Positions 8,137-16,795 of a stretch of 64,000 bases of DNA are shown one piece after another. Position 1 is the first letter of the stretch. Each line of letters starts with the position of its first letter. The stretch spans positions 1,364,001 through 1,428,000 of the forward strand of contig NZ_CP012982.1 of NCBI RefSeq assembly GCF_001411495.1. Reading direction: 5' to 3'. The notes below the pieces were generated by a model. It was not told the DNA's origin. It was given only the letters and a program-made list of their open reading frames with translations, and made no database searches. The DNA comes from Burkholderia cepacia ATCC 25416. Its GTDB lineage: Bacteria > Pseudomonadota > Gammaproteobacteria > Burkholderiales > Burkholderiaceae. A program made the translations under genes and the position numbers.

Positions 8137-9413
8137 GACAACGCCTTCCCGCGCGTTTCGGGCGCGACCAGCACGACCACGGCCGCGGCGACGAATGCGA
8201 CGATCGTCGTCGCGAGTCCGAGCACGAAGCCGCCCGACGTCGACGCGAGCGCGCCGATGATCAGCGGCGCGATGAAGCCGCCGAGCCGGCCGCCGTTGTA
8301 CGCGAGGCCCATGAAGAACCCGCGCGATGCCGTGTTGCCGATGATCTCCGCGAGGAACGGGCCGGCACCCGCGAAGATGCCGTTCACGCTGAAGCCGGTC
8401 AGGAAGATCGCGGTCATCAGCAGCAACGGATTCGCCGACACGATGTACACGCCGACGGCCAGCGCGCCGACCAGCAGGTACGCCAGGAACATCGGCCGCC
8501 GGCCGATGCGGTCGACCCATGCCGAGAACAGCAGAAACCCGGCGATCGCGCCGAACTGCAGCGCCAGCACGAACTTCAGGCTGTGCACGAAGTCGAGGTG
8601 CTTCACCGTGATGAGGAACGTCGGCGTCCACGTGAATACGCCCCAGTACAGGTACTGCAGAAAGAAGATGAAGCAGAAGGCGGTGAGCAGGCCGCGCACG
8701 TTCAGTTTCTCGTGATTGGCCGTGTCGGTCTTGCGGGCCCGAGACTTCGCGTGCCGGCGCTCGAGCCAGATCGGTGATTCCGGCGTCTTGCGCGCGACCC
8801 AGAACAGGATGAAGAACGGCGACGCACCGATCAGGAACAGCAGACGCCAGCCGTCGCCGCCCAATCCGCCATGTACGGCGCCGACGATGCCCGAGATCGC
8901 GATCGCGAGAATCGCGCCGATCGGCAAGCCCATCTGCATCAGCGCACCGCCCTTGCCGCGCCGGCTCGGGTGCCAGGTCTCCGCGATCAGCGCCGCGCCG
9001 GCGGTCCAGGTTCCGCCCATGCCGAGCGCGCCGACAAAGCGCAGCGCGGCAAACCCGTGCGCGTCGGGCGCGAATGCAATCAGGCCGGAGAACAGCGAGT
9101 AGATGCCGACGCAGAGCAGCGCGGTGCGCACGCGCCCGATCCGGTCCGACACGAAGCCGAACAGAATGCCGCCGACGATCTGTCCGGCCGCCGTGACGCT
9201 CGTGAACATGCCGAGCTGCGCCTTGCTCAGCCCGAACTGCAGCGCGAGCGTCGGCAGCAGCAGCGACAGCAGGAACGAGTCGTAGCTCTCGAACGTCCAG
9301 CCGAGCCCCGCGAGCGACAGCGAACGCCATTCGGTACCGGTCACGCGCGTCAATCCTTTTTCCGCGGCGGCGGACTCCATGTCCTGCGTCGCCGCGGTTG
9401 CACTCGTCTTCAT
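8133..9413 (-). CDS. MFS transporter of the aromatic-acid:H+ / sialate-type symporter group
   Basis: 426 residues. Features include LGWTFESYDSFLLSLLLPTL, GGILFGFVSDRIGRVRTALL (loop 2-3 motif) and a long central cytoplasmic loop (ARKTPESPIWLERRHAKSRARK). The conserved aspartate in segment 1 and the R-I-G-R motif place it near the AAHS/SHS carriers for aromatic or organic acids. Start ATG at 9411-9413 overlaps the stop of the hydrolase gene in ATGA, and its own stop overlaps the next start, so three genes are translationally coupled. Substrate unknown, expected to be related to the lactone/acid handled by the neighbours. Confidence 0.86.
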   Translation of the reverse strand: MKTSATAATQDMESAAAEKGLTRVTGTEWRSLSLAGLGWTFESYDSFLLSLLLPTLALQFGLSKAQLGMFTSVTAAGQIVGGILFGFVSDRIGRVRTALLCVGIYSLFSGLIAFAPDAHGFAALRFVGALGMGGTWTAGAALIAETWHPSRRGKGGALMQMGLPIGAILAIAISGIVGAVHGGLGGDGWRLLFLIGASPFFILFWVARKTPESPIWLERRHAKSRARKTDTANHEKLNVRGLLTAFCFIFFLQYLYWGVFTWTPTFLITVKHLDFVHSLKFVLALQFGAIAGFLLFSAWVDRIGRRPMFLAYLLVGALAVGVYIVSANPLLLMTAIFLTGFSVNGIFAGAGPFLAEIIGNTASRGFFMGLAYNGGRLGGFIAPLIIGALASTSGGFVLGLATTIVAFVAAAVVVLVAPETRGKALS

Positions 9414-10456
9414 GGGTTGTCTCCGGGAAGCGCGATGCGATACGTCGATGCGGCCGTCCGGCTGAACAGCGCGGCCCGTTCATCGGCCGACATCGCGGAC
9501 GCGAGTCGTTTGAAGGCGTTCCACAGCACGCGATAGCCGAACATCCCCTTGTCGACGGGGAAGTTGCTTTCGAACATGCAGCGATCGACGCCGAAGCATT
9601 CGACGCAGGTGTCGAAATACGGCTGCCACGCCGCCGCCAGTTCGGGCGACGACGGCGGCAGGTCGCGCGCGGCGAAGTCGAAACCGAACACGGTCATGCC
9701 CGCGCCGCCGAGCTTGATGCGCGTGTTCGGCAGCGCCGCGAGACGCGCGAGTTGCCGTTTCCATTGCGCATGAACTTCCGTGCGCCGGCCGGCATGCGGG
9801 CCCACGCCGAGCGGGCCGCCGAAATGGTCGATGACGATGGTGACGCCGTCGCATGCACGGGCGAGTTCGTACAGGTCGTCGAGCTGCGTGTGATAGACCC
9901 ACGCGTCCAGCGACAGCCCGTAGCGGCCGAGCGTCGTCACGCCCTGCCGGAATGCCGGGTCCGACATCCGGTCGCGCGGCGGCGTCACCGGGCTCGATCG
10001 CACGTCGGGGCTCGCATGCCACGCGAGCGGGTTGCGGATCCCGCGCAGTCGCCCGTCGGATACCTGCAGCATCGTGTCGAGCACCGCCTCGAGTTCCGCA
10101 CCGAGCGACAGATCGGCGCCGCCGACGATGGCCTCGCAGCATCGCGCGGGACCGTATGCGCCGCTGTCGAACATCGCGGCGACGCCGCTCGCGAACTCCA
10201 CTTCGCCGACCGGCTTGAACGCATCCGGCCCGCTTGCACGCAACATCGATCGGCACTGGACGTAAACCGTCGACACGACGCGATGCCCGCTGCGCACGTC
10301 CGCACCGAACTCGTCCGCGAGATAGCGCCCGGTCTGCCGGTCCCACAGGTGATGATGGGCGTCGACGATCGCAAGCTCGGGTTCGAGCACCGGCTCGTCG
10401 CGCAACGCGAGCCACTCGGGCCGGACGGGCAGATGGGGCGCGTGAACGATCTGCAT
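9410..10456 (-). CDS. TIM-barrel metal-dependent hydrolase (COG3618 amidohydrolase family)
   Basis: 348 residues, cytoplasmic (no signal peptide). The metal-binding start is IVDAHHHLWDR with H34 and H36. Other conserved blocks are GIRNPLAWHASPDV, VIDHFGGPLG and MFESNFPVDKGMFGYRVLWN near the end, the region that carries the late active-site acid and a helix packing under the barrel. COG3618 proteins hydrolyse lactones (fucono-, rhamnono-, pyrone dicarboxylate) or related cyclic esters. It is a paralogue, not a copy, of the exported hydrolase at 4621-5553. Only 11 bp separate its start from the porin gene stop, and it overlaps the following carrier by 4 bp. Confidence 0.88.
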   Translation of the reverse strand: MQIVHAPHLPVRPEWLALRDEPVLEPELAIVDAHHHLWDRQTGRYLADEFGADVRSGHRVVSTVYVQCRSMLRASGPDAFKPVGEVEFASGVAAMFDSGAYGPARCCEAIVGGADLSLGAELEAVLDTMLQVSDGRLRGIRNPLAWHASPDVRSSPVTPPRDRMSDPAFRQGVTTLGRYGLSLDAWVYHTQLDDLYELARACDGVTIVIDHFGGPLGVGPHAGRRTEVHAQWKRQLARLAALPNTRIKLGGAGMTVFGFDFAARDLPPSSPELAAAWQPYFDTCVECFGVDRCMFESNFPVDKGMFGYRVLWNAFKRLASAMSADERAALFSRTAASTYRIALPGDNP

Positions 10457-10467
10457 CGCGCTCGCCG

Positions 10468-11619
10468 TCAGAACTTCTGGCGCATGCCGATCACCACGCC
10501 CGTCTGGTTGTGATCGGGTGCGACCGTGCCATAACCGTTCACGCCGAGCGCGGAGCCGCCCTTGTTACGCGCGAAACCCGCCGTCGCATAGATATCCGTG
10601 CGCTTCGACAGCAGATAGTCCGCGCAGAGCACGGCGAGCCACGGATCGGCACTGGTCGAATGCACGTCCTGGTAATAGGCGGTTGCCGTGACCACGAACG
10701 CCGGCGACACCGCGTATTGCGCGCCGGCCCAGTACAGGTTTGCCGCGCTGGCTTCGGAGCCGTTCGCGACCCGGATCGGGTTCGCCGGCAGGAACGCGTT
10801 CGACGCCCGAAGATAGCGATAGCCGGCGAATCCCTTCACCGGTCCGAGCGCATACGACGCGGCGGCCGTCGCACGACGCTCGGTGCCCGTGTTCGTCGCG
10901 ACGGTGTTGCTGTTGCGCTGCTCGTACGACACGCTCGCGGCGAGCGGCCCTTGCGAGAAAGTCAGCGCCCCGCTGTAGAAGCGGCCGGTGAGTTGCGCGC
11001 CCGGCACCTCGGCGCCGTACCCGGTGTCGTAGCGGGTGCTGTACATGGCTTGCGCCGTCAGCGGACCGAACACGCCGGTGTACTTCACCGAATTGTCGAT
11101 GCGCGCGGCCGCCGCGTAGTCAAGCGACAGCACCGAGTACCGCGACGACGCGCCCATCGGGTCGAAGGCCACGGCCTGTTCATAGAAGAGCGCGTTCTGG
11201 CGGCCGAACGTCAGCTGCTGACCCCGGTACGCCAGCCCGACCCACGCCTGCCGGCCGAAAATCCGCGACGTCGTGGCGGCATTCGCACCGAGGCCTTTCG
11301 TCGACTGCGCGGTCGTGCCGTCATTGAGGTTGAAGCCGTTTTCCAGCTGGAACAGGGCCTTCATGCCGCCGCCGAGCTCCTCGACGCCCTTCAGTCCCCA
11401 GCGCGAACCGGACAGATTGCCCGACGCTTCGCGCGTCTGCGCGCCGCCGGTACTCGTATTGTTGATGTGCTCGATCCCGACATCGGCAATGCCGTACAGC
11501 GTGATGCTGCTTTGCGCATGCGCGGTGCCGCACCACGCGGTCGCGCTCGCGACGGTGAGGGCGCCGAGCATGAGGCGGGGTTTCGGGCGGGAATTCTGGC
11601 TGGCCTGATTCGACGACAT
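10468..11619 (-). CDS. outer-membrane porin, Gram-negative trimeric (OpcP-like)
   Basis: 383 residues. A signal peptide ends TAHAQ, followed by the classic start SSITLYGIADVGIEH. GSRWGLKGVEELGGGMKALFQLENGF and FGRQAWVGL are the conserved first strands, and the protein ends with the C-terminal phenylalanine (VVIGMRQKF) needed for Bam-dependent insertion. About 16 beta strands are expected. The gene lies within the catabolic operon, 49 bp after an ACS transporter and 11 bp before a hydrolase, so it probably gives the operon's substrate a dedicated route across the outer membrane. Paralogue of the porin at 37711-38868. Confidence 0.92.
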   Translation of the reverse strand: MSSNQASQNSRPKPRLMLGALTVASATAWCGTAHAQSSITLYGIADVGIEHINNTSTGGAQTREASGNLSGSRWGLKGVEELGGGMKALFQLENGFNLNDGTTAQSTKGLGANAATTSRIFGRQAWVGLAYRGQQLTFGRQNALFYEQAVAFDPMGASSRYSVLSLDYAAAARIDNSVKYTGVFGPLTAQAMYSTRYDTGYGAEVPGAQLTGRFYSGALTFSQGPLAASVSYEQRNSNTVATNTGTERRATAAASYALGPVKGFAGYRYLRASNAFLPANPIRVANGSEASAANLYWAGAQYAVSPAFVVTATAYYQDVHSTSADPWLAVLCADYLLSKRTDIYATAGFARNKGGSALGVNGYGTVAPDHNQTGVVIGMRQKF

Positions 11620-11668
11620 GAAGTCTCCAAACTGTTTTTTGTGGGTGGGTCTTCCGGCGAAAGAACAT

Positions 11669-13048
11669 TCACGGCTCGCGGGCGGCAGGCGCTTCGCCGG
11701 CGCCCGCGCCCGGATCGCCGAGCCACGCGATGGTCAGTGCGCCGAGCAGCAGCACACCCGACACGGCGATGAGCGGCGCGGTGAAGCCGCCCGAGAATTG
11801 CTTGAGCGCGCCGATCATCGACGGCCCGACGAAACCGCCGAGATTGCCGACCGACACGATCAGCGCGAGTCCGCCCGCGGCAGCCCGTCCGGTGAGGAAT
11901 CCCGACGGGATGGCCCAGTAAGTCGCCTGGAACGCGAGGATCCCGCTCACCGTGACGCAAAGCGCGATCAGCTTGAAAACCGGCGCATGAATGAAGGCGC
12001 TCGCACACAACGCCGCAGCGGCGACAGCCAGCGCACCGGCGACATACGGAATACGGTTGGCCGCCCGATTGGCGAGACGCGCCCACCCGAGCATCACGCC
12101 GGCGCCGATCGCATAAGGAATCGCCGTCAGCCAGCCGACCACCGCGTGTTCGACGCCGAACTGCTTGATGATCTGCGGCATCCACAAGCCGACGCCGAGC
12201 GAGCCGACGATCCCGCAGAAGTTGACGAACGCGAGCACGAACACGCGCCAGTTCGTCATCGCGTCGCGCAGCTTGCTGCCGTGCTTCGCGCCGATGTCGC
12301 GCTGCTCGAACGCGAGGCGCTTCGCGAGCGACGCCTTCTCTTCGTCATTGAGCCACGCGGCTTTCTCGGGGCGGTCGGCCAGCACGAACAGGCACGCGAC
12401 GCCGAGCATCACGGCCGGTACGCCTTCGATCAGCAGCAGCCACTGCCAGCTGCGCAGCCCGTGCAGGCCGCCGAGTTCGAGCAGCGCACCGGAAATCGGC
12501 GAGCCGATCATGTTCGCGACGGGAATGCCGACGAGGAAGGCGGCCGTCACCTTCGCGCGCCACTTGCCGGGAAACCAGTGCGTGAAATACAGGTAGATGC
12601 CGGGCGTGAACCCGGCCTCGGCGAGCCCGAGCAGGAAGCGCGCGGCCGCAAAGCTCTTCGGTCCGACGACGAACGCCGTCGCCATCGAGAACAGGCCCCA
12701 CGTGATCATGATTCTCGCGATCCATACGCGCGCCCCGACCTTCTGCATGATCAGGTTGCTCGGAATCTCGAACAGGAAATAGCCGATGAAGAACAGGCCG
12801 GCGCCGACACCGAACTGCTCGGCCGTCAGACCGAGATCCTTGTTCATCGTCAGCGCGGCAAAACCGACGTTGGTCCTGTCGAGATAGCTGATCACGTAGC
12901 AGACGAAGATGAACGGCAGAATGCGCCGGAACGCCTTCGCGAGCGTGCGCTCGCTGGCCGCGTAATCGTCGCCGGCAAGCTGCGCCGACGATGGTGCGTC
13001 GGCGCGCGGTGCGTCATCGCCGGCACGCAGCGCGTGCGAAATGGTCAT
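11669..13048 (-). CDS. MFS transporter, anion:cation symporter (ACS) type
   Basis: 459 residues. FRRILPFIFVCYVISYLDRTNVGFAAL and FLLGLAEAGFTPGIYLYFTHWFP are textbook ACS motifs, and YFLFEIPSNLIMQKVGARVWIAR gives segment 2-3. Start at 13048 is preceded by AAGGAGACAAGC, a good ribosome site, so the longer frame upstream is not used. Compared with the ACS carrier at 5556-6878 it is a diverged paralogue, suggesting two related anions are moved. It follows the SMP-30 lactonase after 86 bp (a gap holding a 9-bp hairpin) and precedes the porin. Confidence 0.9.
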   Translation of the reverse strand: MTISHALRAGDDAPRADAPSSAQLAGDDYAASERTLAKAFRRILPFIFVCYVISYLDRTNVGFAALTMNKDLGLTAEQFGVGAGLFFIGYFLFEIPSNLIMQKVGARVWIARIMITWGLFSMATAFVVGPKSFAAARFLLGLAEAGFTPGIYLYFTHWFPGKWRAKVTAAFLVGIPVANMIGSPISGALLELGGLHGLRSWQWLLLIEGVPAVMLGVACLFVLADRPEKAAWLNDEEKASLAKRLAFEQRDIGAKHGSKLRDAMTNWRVFVLAFVNFCGIVGSLGVGLWMPQIIKQFGVEHAVVGWLTAIPYAIGAGVMLGWARLANRAANRIPYVAGALAVAAAALCASAFIHAPVFKLIALCVTVSGILAFQATYWAIPSGFLTGRAAAGGLALIVSVGNLGGFVGPSMIGALKQFSGGFTAPLIAVSGVLLLGALTIAWLGDPGAGAGEAPAAREP

Positions 13049-13099
13049 GCTTGTCTCCTTCGTCGCGCGGCTGGCGGCGCGATCTTTCGGCATGCGGGC

Positions 13100-13122
13100 G
13101 GGAAGCCGACGCGCGGCTTCCC
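13100..13122 (-). other. intra-operonic hairpin between lactonase and transporter genes
   Basis: Perfect 9-bp inverted repeat GGGAAGCCG / CGGCTTCCC with a 5-nt loop in the only sizeable gap of the operon's first half. No U-tract follows. It could be an mRNA stabiliser or processing point that sets different levels of enzymes and transporters. Confidence 0.4.
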
Positions 13123-13134
13123 GGCTCGTGGGTC

Positions 13135-14076
13135 TCAGTCCTGCTTCACTGCCTGCTTCACTGCCTGTTTCGGCAGCGGGCCGGCGATGCTCATCTCCGC
13201 TTTCAGCACGGAACCGGACGTCGATTCGGTGATGAAAAGCGTCTTCATGTCCGGGCCGCCGAAGCACACGCTCGTGAGCGACGCCCCTTTCGGCCCGGTC
13301 AGGATCTCGACGGGCTCCGCGCAGTGGTCGAGCACCCACACGCGCCCGAGCCCCGGATTCGCGACGAACAGGCGGCCTTCGAGATCGACGGTGAGGCCGT
13401 CGGGGCCGCTCGGTCCGTAGGAGGTAAAGAACTGGCTGACCTTGGTGACCGACCCGTCGGCCTGCAGCGGCATGCGCCACACGGCATTGCCGCGCGTCAT
13501 CGCGACGAACAGCACTTTCTCGTCGCGCGACAGCACGAGCCCGTTCGGGCTCGGGCAGGTGCCGAGCAGCATGTCGAGCTTGCCGTCGGGCGACAGCCGA
13601 TACACGCGGCCCGTCGGATCGTGCAGCCCGGTCTGCCCCTGGTCGGTGAAATAGATATTGCCGGCCGAGTCGAACGTCAGGTCGTTCACGCCCTTGAAGC
13701 GCTCGGTGTTGCGGCGCTCGAGATGCGGGCGAATCTCACCGCGCGCGATATCGAGCAGCATCAGGCCATTCCGGTAGTCGGTGATGATCAGGTGCGATGC
13801 GTCGAAGCGCTTCATCCCGTTGGGCTCGCCGTCGTATTCGACGACGAGCTCCCAGTCGCCCGACGGCGAAATGCGGAAGATGCGCCCGTGCGGAATGTCG
13901 GTCACGAACAGATAGCCGTCCGGATCCCAGACCGGCCCTTCGAGAAAGGAATCCGTGACCATGCCGCCGCGATTCGCGCGCGCCCATTCCGTGCGGACGT
14001 CCGGCTTGCGAAACTTGTCCGGCATGCGCGTGAACACGTCGGCTTCGCGCACGTCGGGGTTCGTCAGATAAAACAT
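13135..14076 (-). CDS. SMP-30/gluconolactonase family lactonase
   Basis: 313 residues, a six-bladed propeller of the SMP-30/regucalcin group. Visible landmarks are SFLEGPVWDPDGYLFVTDIPHGRIFRI (metal-binding Glu in LEGP), GEPNGMKRFD, GVNDLTFDSAGNIYFTDQG, CPSPNGLVLSRDEK (metal-binding Asn) and GPSGPDGLTVD (catalytic Asp region). Such enzymes open sugar or other lactones with a divalent metal. No signal peptide, so cytoplasmic. The extreme C-terminus is a KQAV-KQAV duplication caused by a 12-bp tandem repeat at 13141-13164. Follows the dehydrogenase after 21 bp in the catabolic operon. Confidence 0.9.
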   Translation of the reverse strand: MFYLTNPDVREADVFTRMPDKFRKPDVRTEWARANRGGMVTDSFLEGPVWDPDGYLFVTDIPHGRIFRISPSGDWELVVEYDGEPNGMKRFDASHLIITDYRNGLMLLDIARGEIRPHLERRNTERFKGVNDLTFDSAGNIYFTDQGQTGLHDPTGRVYRLSPDGKLDMLLGTCPSPNGLVLSRDEKVLFVAMTRGNAVWRMPLQADGSVTKVSQFFTSYGPSGPDGLTVDLEGRLFVANPGLGRVWVLDHCAEPVEILTGPKGASLTSVCFGGPDMKTLFITESTSGSVLKAEMSIAGPLPKQAVKQAVKQD

Positions 14077-14097
14077 GCGTCCCTCGATGTTCAGGGT

Positions 14098-15045
14098 TCA
14101 AGCCGCGCTGTGCGCGCGTTCGTCGAGCACCGCGAGGACGTTGGCGGCCGCGCCCTTGCCCATGTTCACGTACGCGGCATCGCTGACGCCGCCGATATGC
14201 GGAGACAGAATCACGTTGGGGATCTGCTGGAACGGGTGCGGCGTCGTCATCGGCTCGACGTCGAAGCTGTCGAGCCCGGCCGCGCGCACCTGGCCGCTCG
14301 CCAGCGCGTCGGCAAGCGCGGGTTCGTCGATCAAGCCACCGCGTGCGGTGTTGACGACGATCGCCCCGCGCTTGAAACGCGCGAGCGTGTCGCGGTTGAG
14401 CATCCGGCGGTTGTCGGCCGTCAACGGACAATGCAGCGACACGACGTCCGACTCCGCGTACAACGTGTCGAGCGGCACGAGCTTCACACCGACAGGCGCT
14501 TCCTTGGCGAACGGATCGAACGCGAGCACCTTCATGCCGAACGCCGCGCCGATCGCGGCCACGCGCCGGCCGATCGCGCCGAGTCCGACGAGGCCGAGCG
14601 TGCGCCCGTCGAGTTCGACGGACTTGTGCGTCGACTTGTCCCAATGACCTTCGCGCATGCGCATATCGAGCTGCGGAACCGACTTCGCACATGCGAGCAG
14701 CAGCGCCCATGCGTGCTCGGCGACGGCGGCCGCATTCGCGCCGACCGCCGCGCGCACCGCGATGCCGCGTGCGGCAGCCGCTTCCTGATCGATCACGTCG
14801 ATGCCGCTGCCGTGCTTCGAAATCACCTGCAGGTTTTCGGCGGCATCCATGATGCGGGCGTTGATCTTGCCGTACCGGACGATGATCGCGACCGGCTTGT
14901 GCTCGATGCACAGCGCCACGATGTCGTCCTCGGTCGGTTGCTTGCCGGCGAACACGACGTCGAACTGCGCGAGCATGTCGAGCGCTTGCGGCGCAAGGTC
15001 GGCGGCGGTCACGAGGACCACGGGTTTAGGCGAAGCGGCGTGCAT
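14098..15045 (-). CDS. D-isomer-specific 2-hydroxyacid dehydrogenase
   Basis: 315 residues, SerA/glyoxylate reductase-like. The Rossmann motif is LGLVGLGAIGRRVAAIG. The catalytic arginine, glutamate and histidine are in VVNTARGGLIDE, SFDVEP and ILSPHIGGVS. It interconverts a 2-hydroxyacid and a 2-oxoacid with NAD(P). Its ATG overlaps the stop of the RraA-like gene by one base (TGATG), indicating coupled translation. In this pathway it probably makes the 2-oxoacid that the aldolase cleaves, or handles the product of lactone opening. True phosphoglycerate dehydrogenase function is unlikely given the context and absence of a regulatory domain. Confidence 0.9.
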   Translation of the reverse strand: MHAASPKPVVLVTAADLAPQALDMLAQFDVVFAGKQPTEDDIVALCIEHKPVAIIVRYGKINARIMDAAENLQVISKHGSGIDVIDQEAAAARGIAVRAAVGANAAAVAEHAWALLLACAKSVPQLDMRMREGHWDKSTHKSVELDGRTLGLVGLGAIGRRVAAIGAAFGMKVLAFDPFAKEAPVGVKLVPLDTLYAESDVVSLHCPLTADNRRMLNRDTLARFKRGAIVVNTARGGLIDEPALADALASGQVRAAGLDSFDVEPMTTPHPFQQIPNVILSPHIGGVSDAAYVNMGKGAAANVLAVLDERAHSAA

Positions 15046-15743
15046 CACAGCGCCTCGCCTTCGGCCAGCATGCCGGCCGCGCGCAGTTCCTTCTCGATCC
15101 AGCCTGGACGAAGGTCGCCCTTGTGGATCGCCGCGATACGCGCGGTCTCGAAGTCGAGCTTTTTCTGCGCGAGATCGACGATGCGCGCGACGTCGGCGCG
15201 CGCAATGACGACGACGCCGTCGGCGTCGCCGACCACCAGGTCGCCCGGATTGACCGCCGTACCGCCGAGCGAGATCGGCGCATTCACGCGCCCCGCGATG
15301 CTCTTGGTCGGGCCGCACGGATTGAGGCCGGCCGCGAAGACCGGATAGTCGCCGTTAGCCAGTTCATGCGCGTCGCGCACCGCGCCGTCGATGACGATCC
15401 CGGCGATGCCGCTCGCCTTCGCCTGCGCCGCCATGATTTCGCCGAGCAGCGCGCACGAGATGTCGCCCTTGCCGTCGACCACGACGACGTCGCCCGGCTT
15501 CGCGACGGCGAGCGCCGCATGGATCGCGAGGTTGTCGCCCGCGCGGACTTCGACCGTGATTGCGGGGCCGGCGACCTTCATCTTCGGCGACAACGGCCGC
15601 ACGCGACCATGCACCGTGCCGCGGCGGCCCGCGACGTCGGCCAGAATCGCGGCCTGGTAGCGCGCGGCCGCCTGAACGAGTTCGGGCGACACGCGTTCGA
15701 TGTCGCGATTGATCGGAGAAGTGCTGGCGGATGTGTTGCTCAT
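15045..15743 (-). CDS. RraA-like aldolase (HMG/CHA aldolase family)
   Basis: 232 residues. Family blocks are ILADVAGRRGTVHGRVRPLSP, PGDVVVVDGKGDISCALLGEIMA, GIVIDGAVRDAHEL (the RD pair binds substrate and metal) and VNPGDLVVGDADGVVVI. Enzymes of this fold cleave 4-hydroxy-4-methyl-2-oxoglutarate or 4-carboxy-4-hydroxy-2-oxoadipate to pyruvate, or decarboxylate oxaloacetate. The RNase E inhibitor RraA itself is shorter. First gene of the 11-kb minus-strand operon, facing the divergent iclR gene. Start at 15743 chosen because the upstream extension runs through the operator palindrome. Confidence 0.88.
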   Translation of the reverse strand: MSNTSASTSPINRDIERVSPELVQAAARYQAAILADVAGRRGTVHGRVRPLSPKMKVAGPAITVEVRAGDNLAIHAALAVAKPGDVVVVDGKGDISCALLGEIMAAQAKASGIAGIVIDGAVRDAHELANGDYPVFAAGLNPCGPTKSIAGRVNAPISLGGTAVNPGDLVVGDADGVVVIARADVARIVDLAQKKLDFETARIAAIHKGDLRPGWIEKELRAAGMLAEGEAL

Positions 15744-15763
15744 GATTCGACCTCGAGTTGTTC

Positions 15764-15780
15764 GTTGTACCCTGTACAAC
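15764..15780. promoter_or_regulatory. perfect palindrome, candidate IclR operator
   Basis: GTTGTAC-CCT-GTACAAC, 7-bp arms with a 3-bp spacer, between the divergent iclR gene and the operon. Two further TGTACA hexamers occur at 15786-15791 and 15872-15877. Position and symmetry suit the IclR-family regulator encoded alongside. Confidence 0.6.
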
Positions 15781-15835
15781 ACTGGTGTACATAGTGAAAC
15801 CACTATAACCAGACGACGCACGCCATGGCACTGGC

Positions 15836-15858
15836 GTTTACCCTTTTACGTGGTAAAC
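15836..15858. promoter_or_regulatory. second inverted repeat in the iclR/operon promoter region
   Basis: GTTTACC and GGTAAAC, perfect 7-bp arms separated by 9 bp, about 50-70 bp before the iclR start. Probably an autoregulatory or activator site. Distinct in sequence from the GTACA palindrome. Confidence 0.45.
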
Positions 15859-15908
15859 CAGCGTTTTACTCTGTACAATTCCAGGTGAATGTCGACCGGA
15901 GAGAAAGA

Positions 15909-16619
15909 ATGGGAAACGACGGGGTCGTTGCCGTGGAAAAGGCGCTTGCGCTGCTGGACTGCTTCAAGCCCGGCGCCGAATCGCAGTCGCTCGCGACGCT
16001 GTCGCAGGCATCCGGCATGCACAAGACGACGGTCTATCGGCTGATGAATTCGCTGGAGCGAATGGGCTATGTCGTGCGCGCGCAATCCGGCAACTATTCG
16101 CTCGGACATCGCGTGCTGTACCTCGGCAAGCTGTACGAGCAGTCCTTCCATCTGTCCACGGTGGTGGAACCGGCGCTGCATGCGCTGGCCGCGCTGACGA
16201 AGGAAAGCGCATCGTACTACGTGCACGACAACGGGCAGCGGCTTTGCCTGTTTCGCGTCGAGCCGTCCGAAGGTCTACGTGAAACGCGCCTCGCGGGCAC
16301 GAAGCTGCCGCTCGACGACACCGCCATCAGCCACGTGATCCGCTTCTGGGGGCTCGGCGAACCGATCTACGACAAGCCGCCTGCGCTGCCCCTCTTCACC
16401 GCGGGCGCGCGCGACGTGCACACGGCAGCGTTCGCGGTGCCGGTCTTCGGCGCCGGCGACAAGTTCATGGCGGCGCTGACGCTTTCCGGTCCGGCATCCC
16501 GCCTCAGCGTCGCGCACGAGTCGGGCGAGCTCGATCGGCCGCAACTGGATGCGGCCGCCGATCTCTCCCGGAAGCTGGGGGCGAGCGTCGCGCTCTGCGA
16601 GCACGTCTACGGCATCTGA
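15909..16619 (+). CDS. IclR-family transcriptional regulator
   Basis: 236 residues. The winged helix (VEKALALLDCFKPG, LSQASGMHKTTVYRLMNSLERMGYVVR) spans about residues 8-68. The IclR effector domain follows (VEPALHALAALTKESASYYV, TAAFAVPVFGAGDKFMAALTLSGP). Start at 15909 is supported by GGAGAGAAAG six to eight bases before it. The longer frame upstream crosses both operators. Divergent from the catabolic operon, so it is the expected local regulator, with the pathway substrate or a product as ligand. IclR proteins may repress or activate. Confidence 0.9.
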   Translation: MGNDGVVAVEKALALLDCFKPGAESQSLATLSQASGMHKTTVYRLMNSLERMGYVVRAQSGNYSLGHRVLYLGKLYEQSFHLSTVVEPALHALAALTKESASYYVHDNGQRLCLFRVEPSEGLRETRLAGTKLPLDDTAISHVIRFWGLGEPIYDKPPALPLFTAGARDVHTAAFAVPVFGAGDKFMAALTLSGPASRLSVAHESGELDRPQLDAAADLSRKLGASVALCEHVYGI

Positions 16620-16795
16620 TCGCCGTTTCGGCAAAGGTCGGGGTCGAGCCGACGAGCCGTTCGTCGCCTGACGGTGGAAACGTTCGCCCACGCCACGCCC
16701 GCGCGCTGCGGCATGACGCCTGCATCGCCGCAGCGACGCGACGGCCCGTCGGCTCCGCCGAGAAAATCGATCGCGCCGGCCCGCGACCGGGCTTG

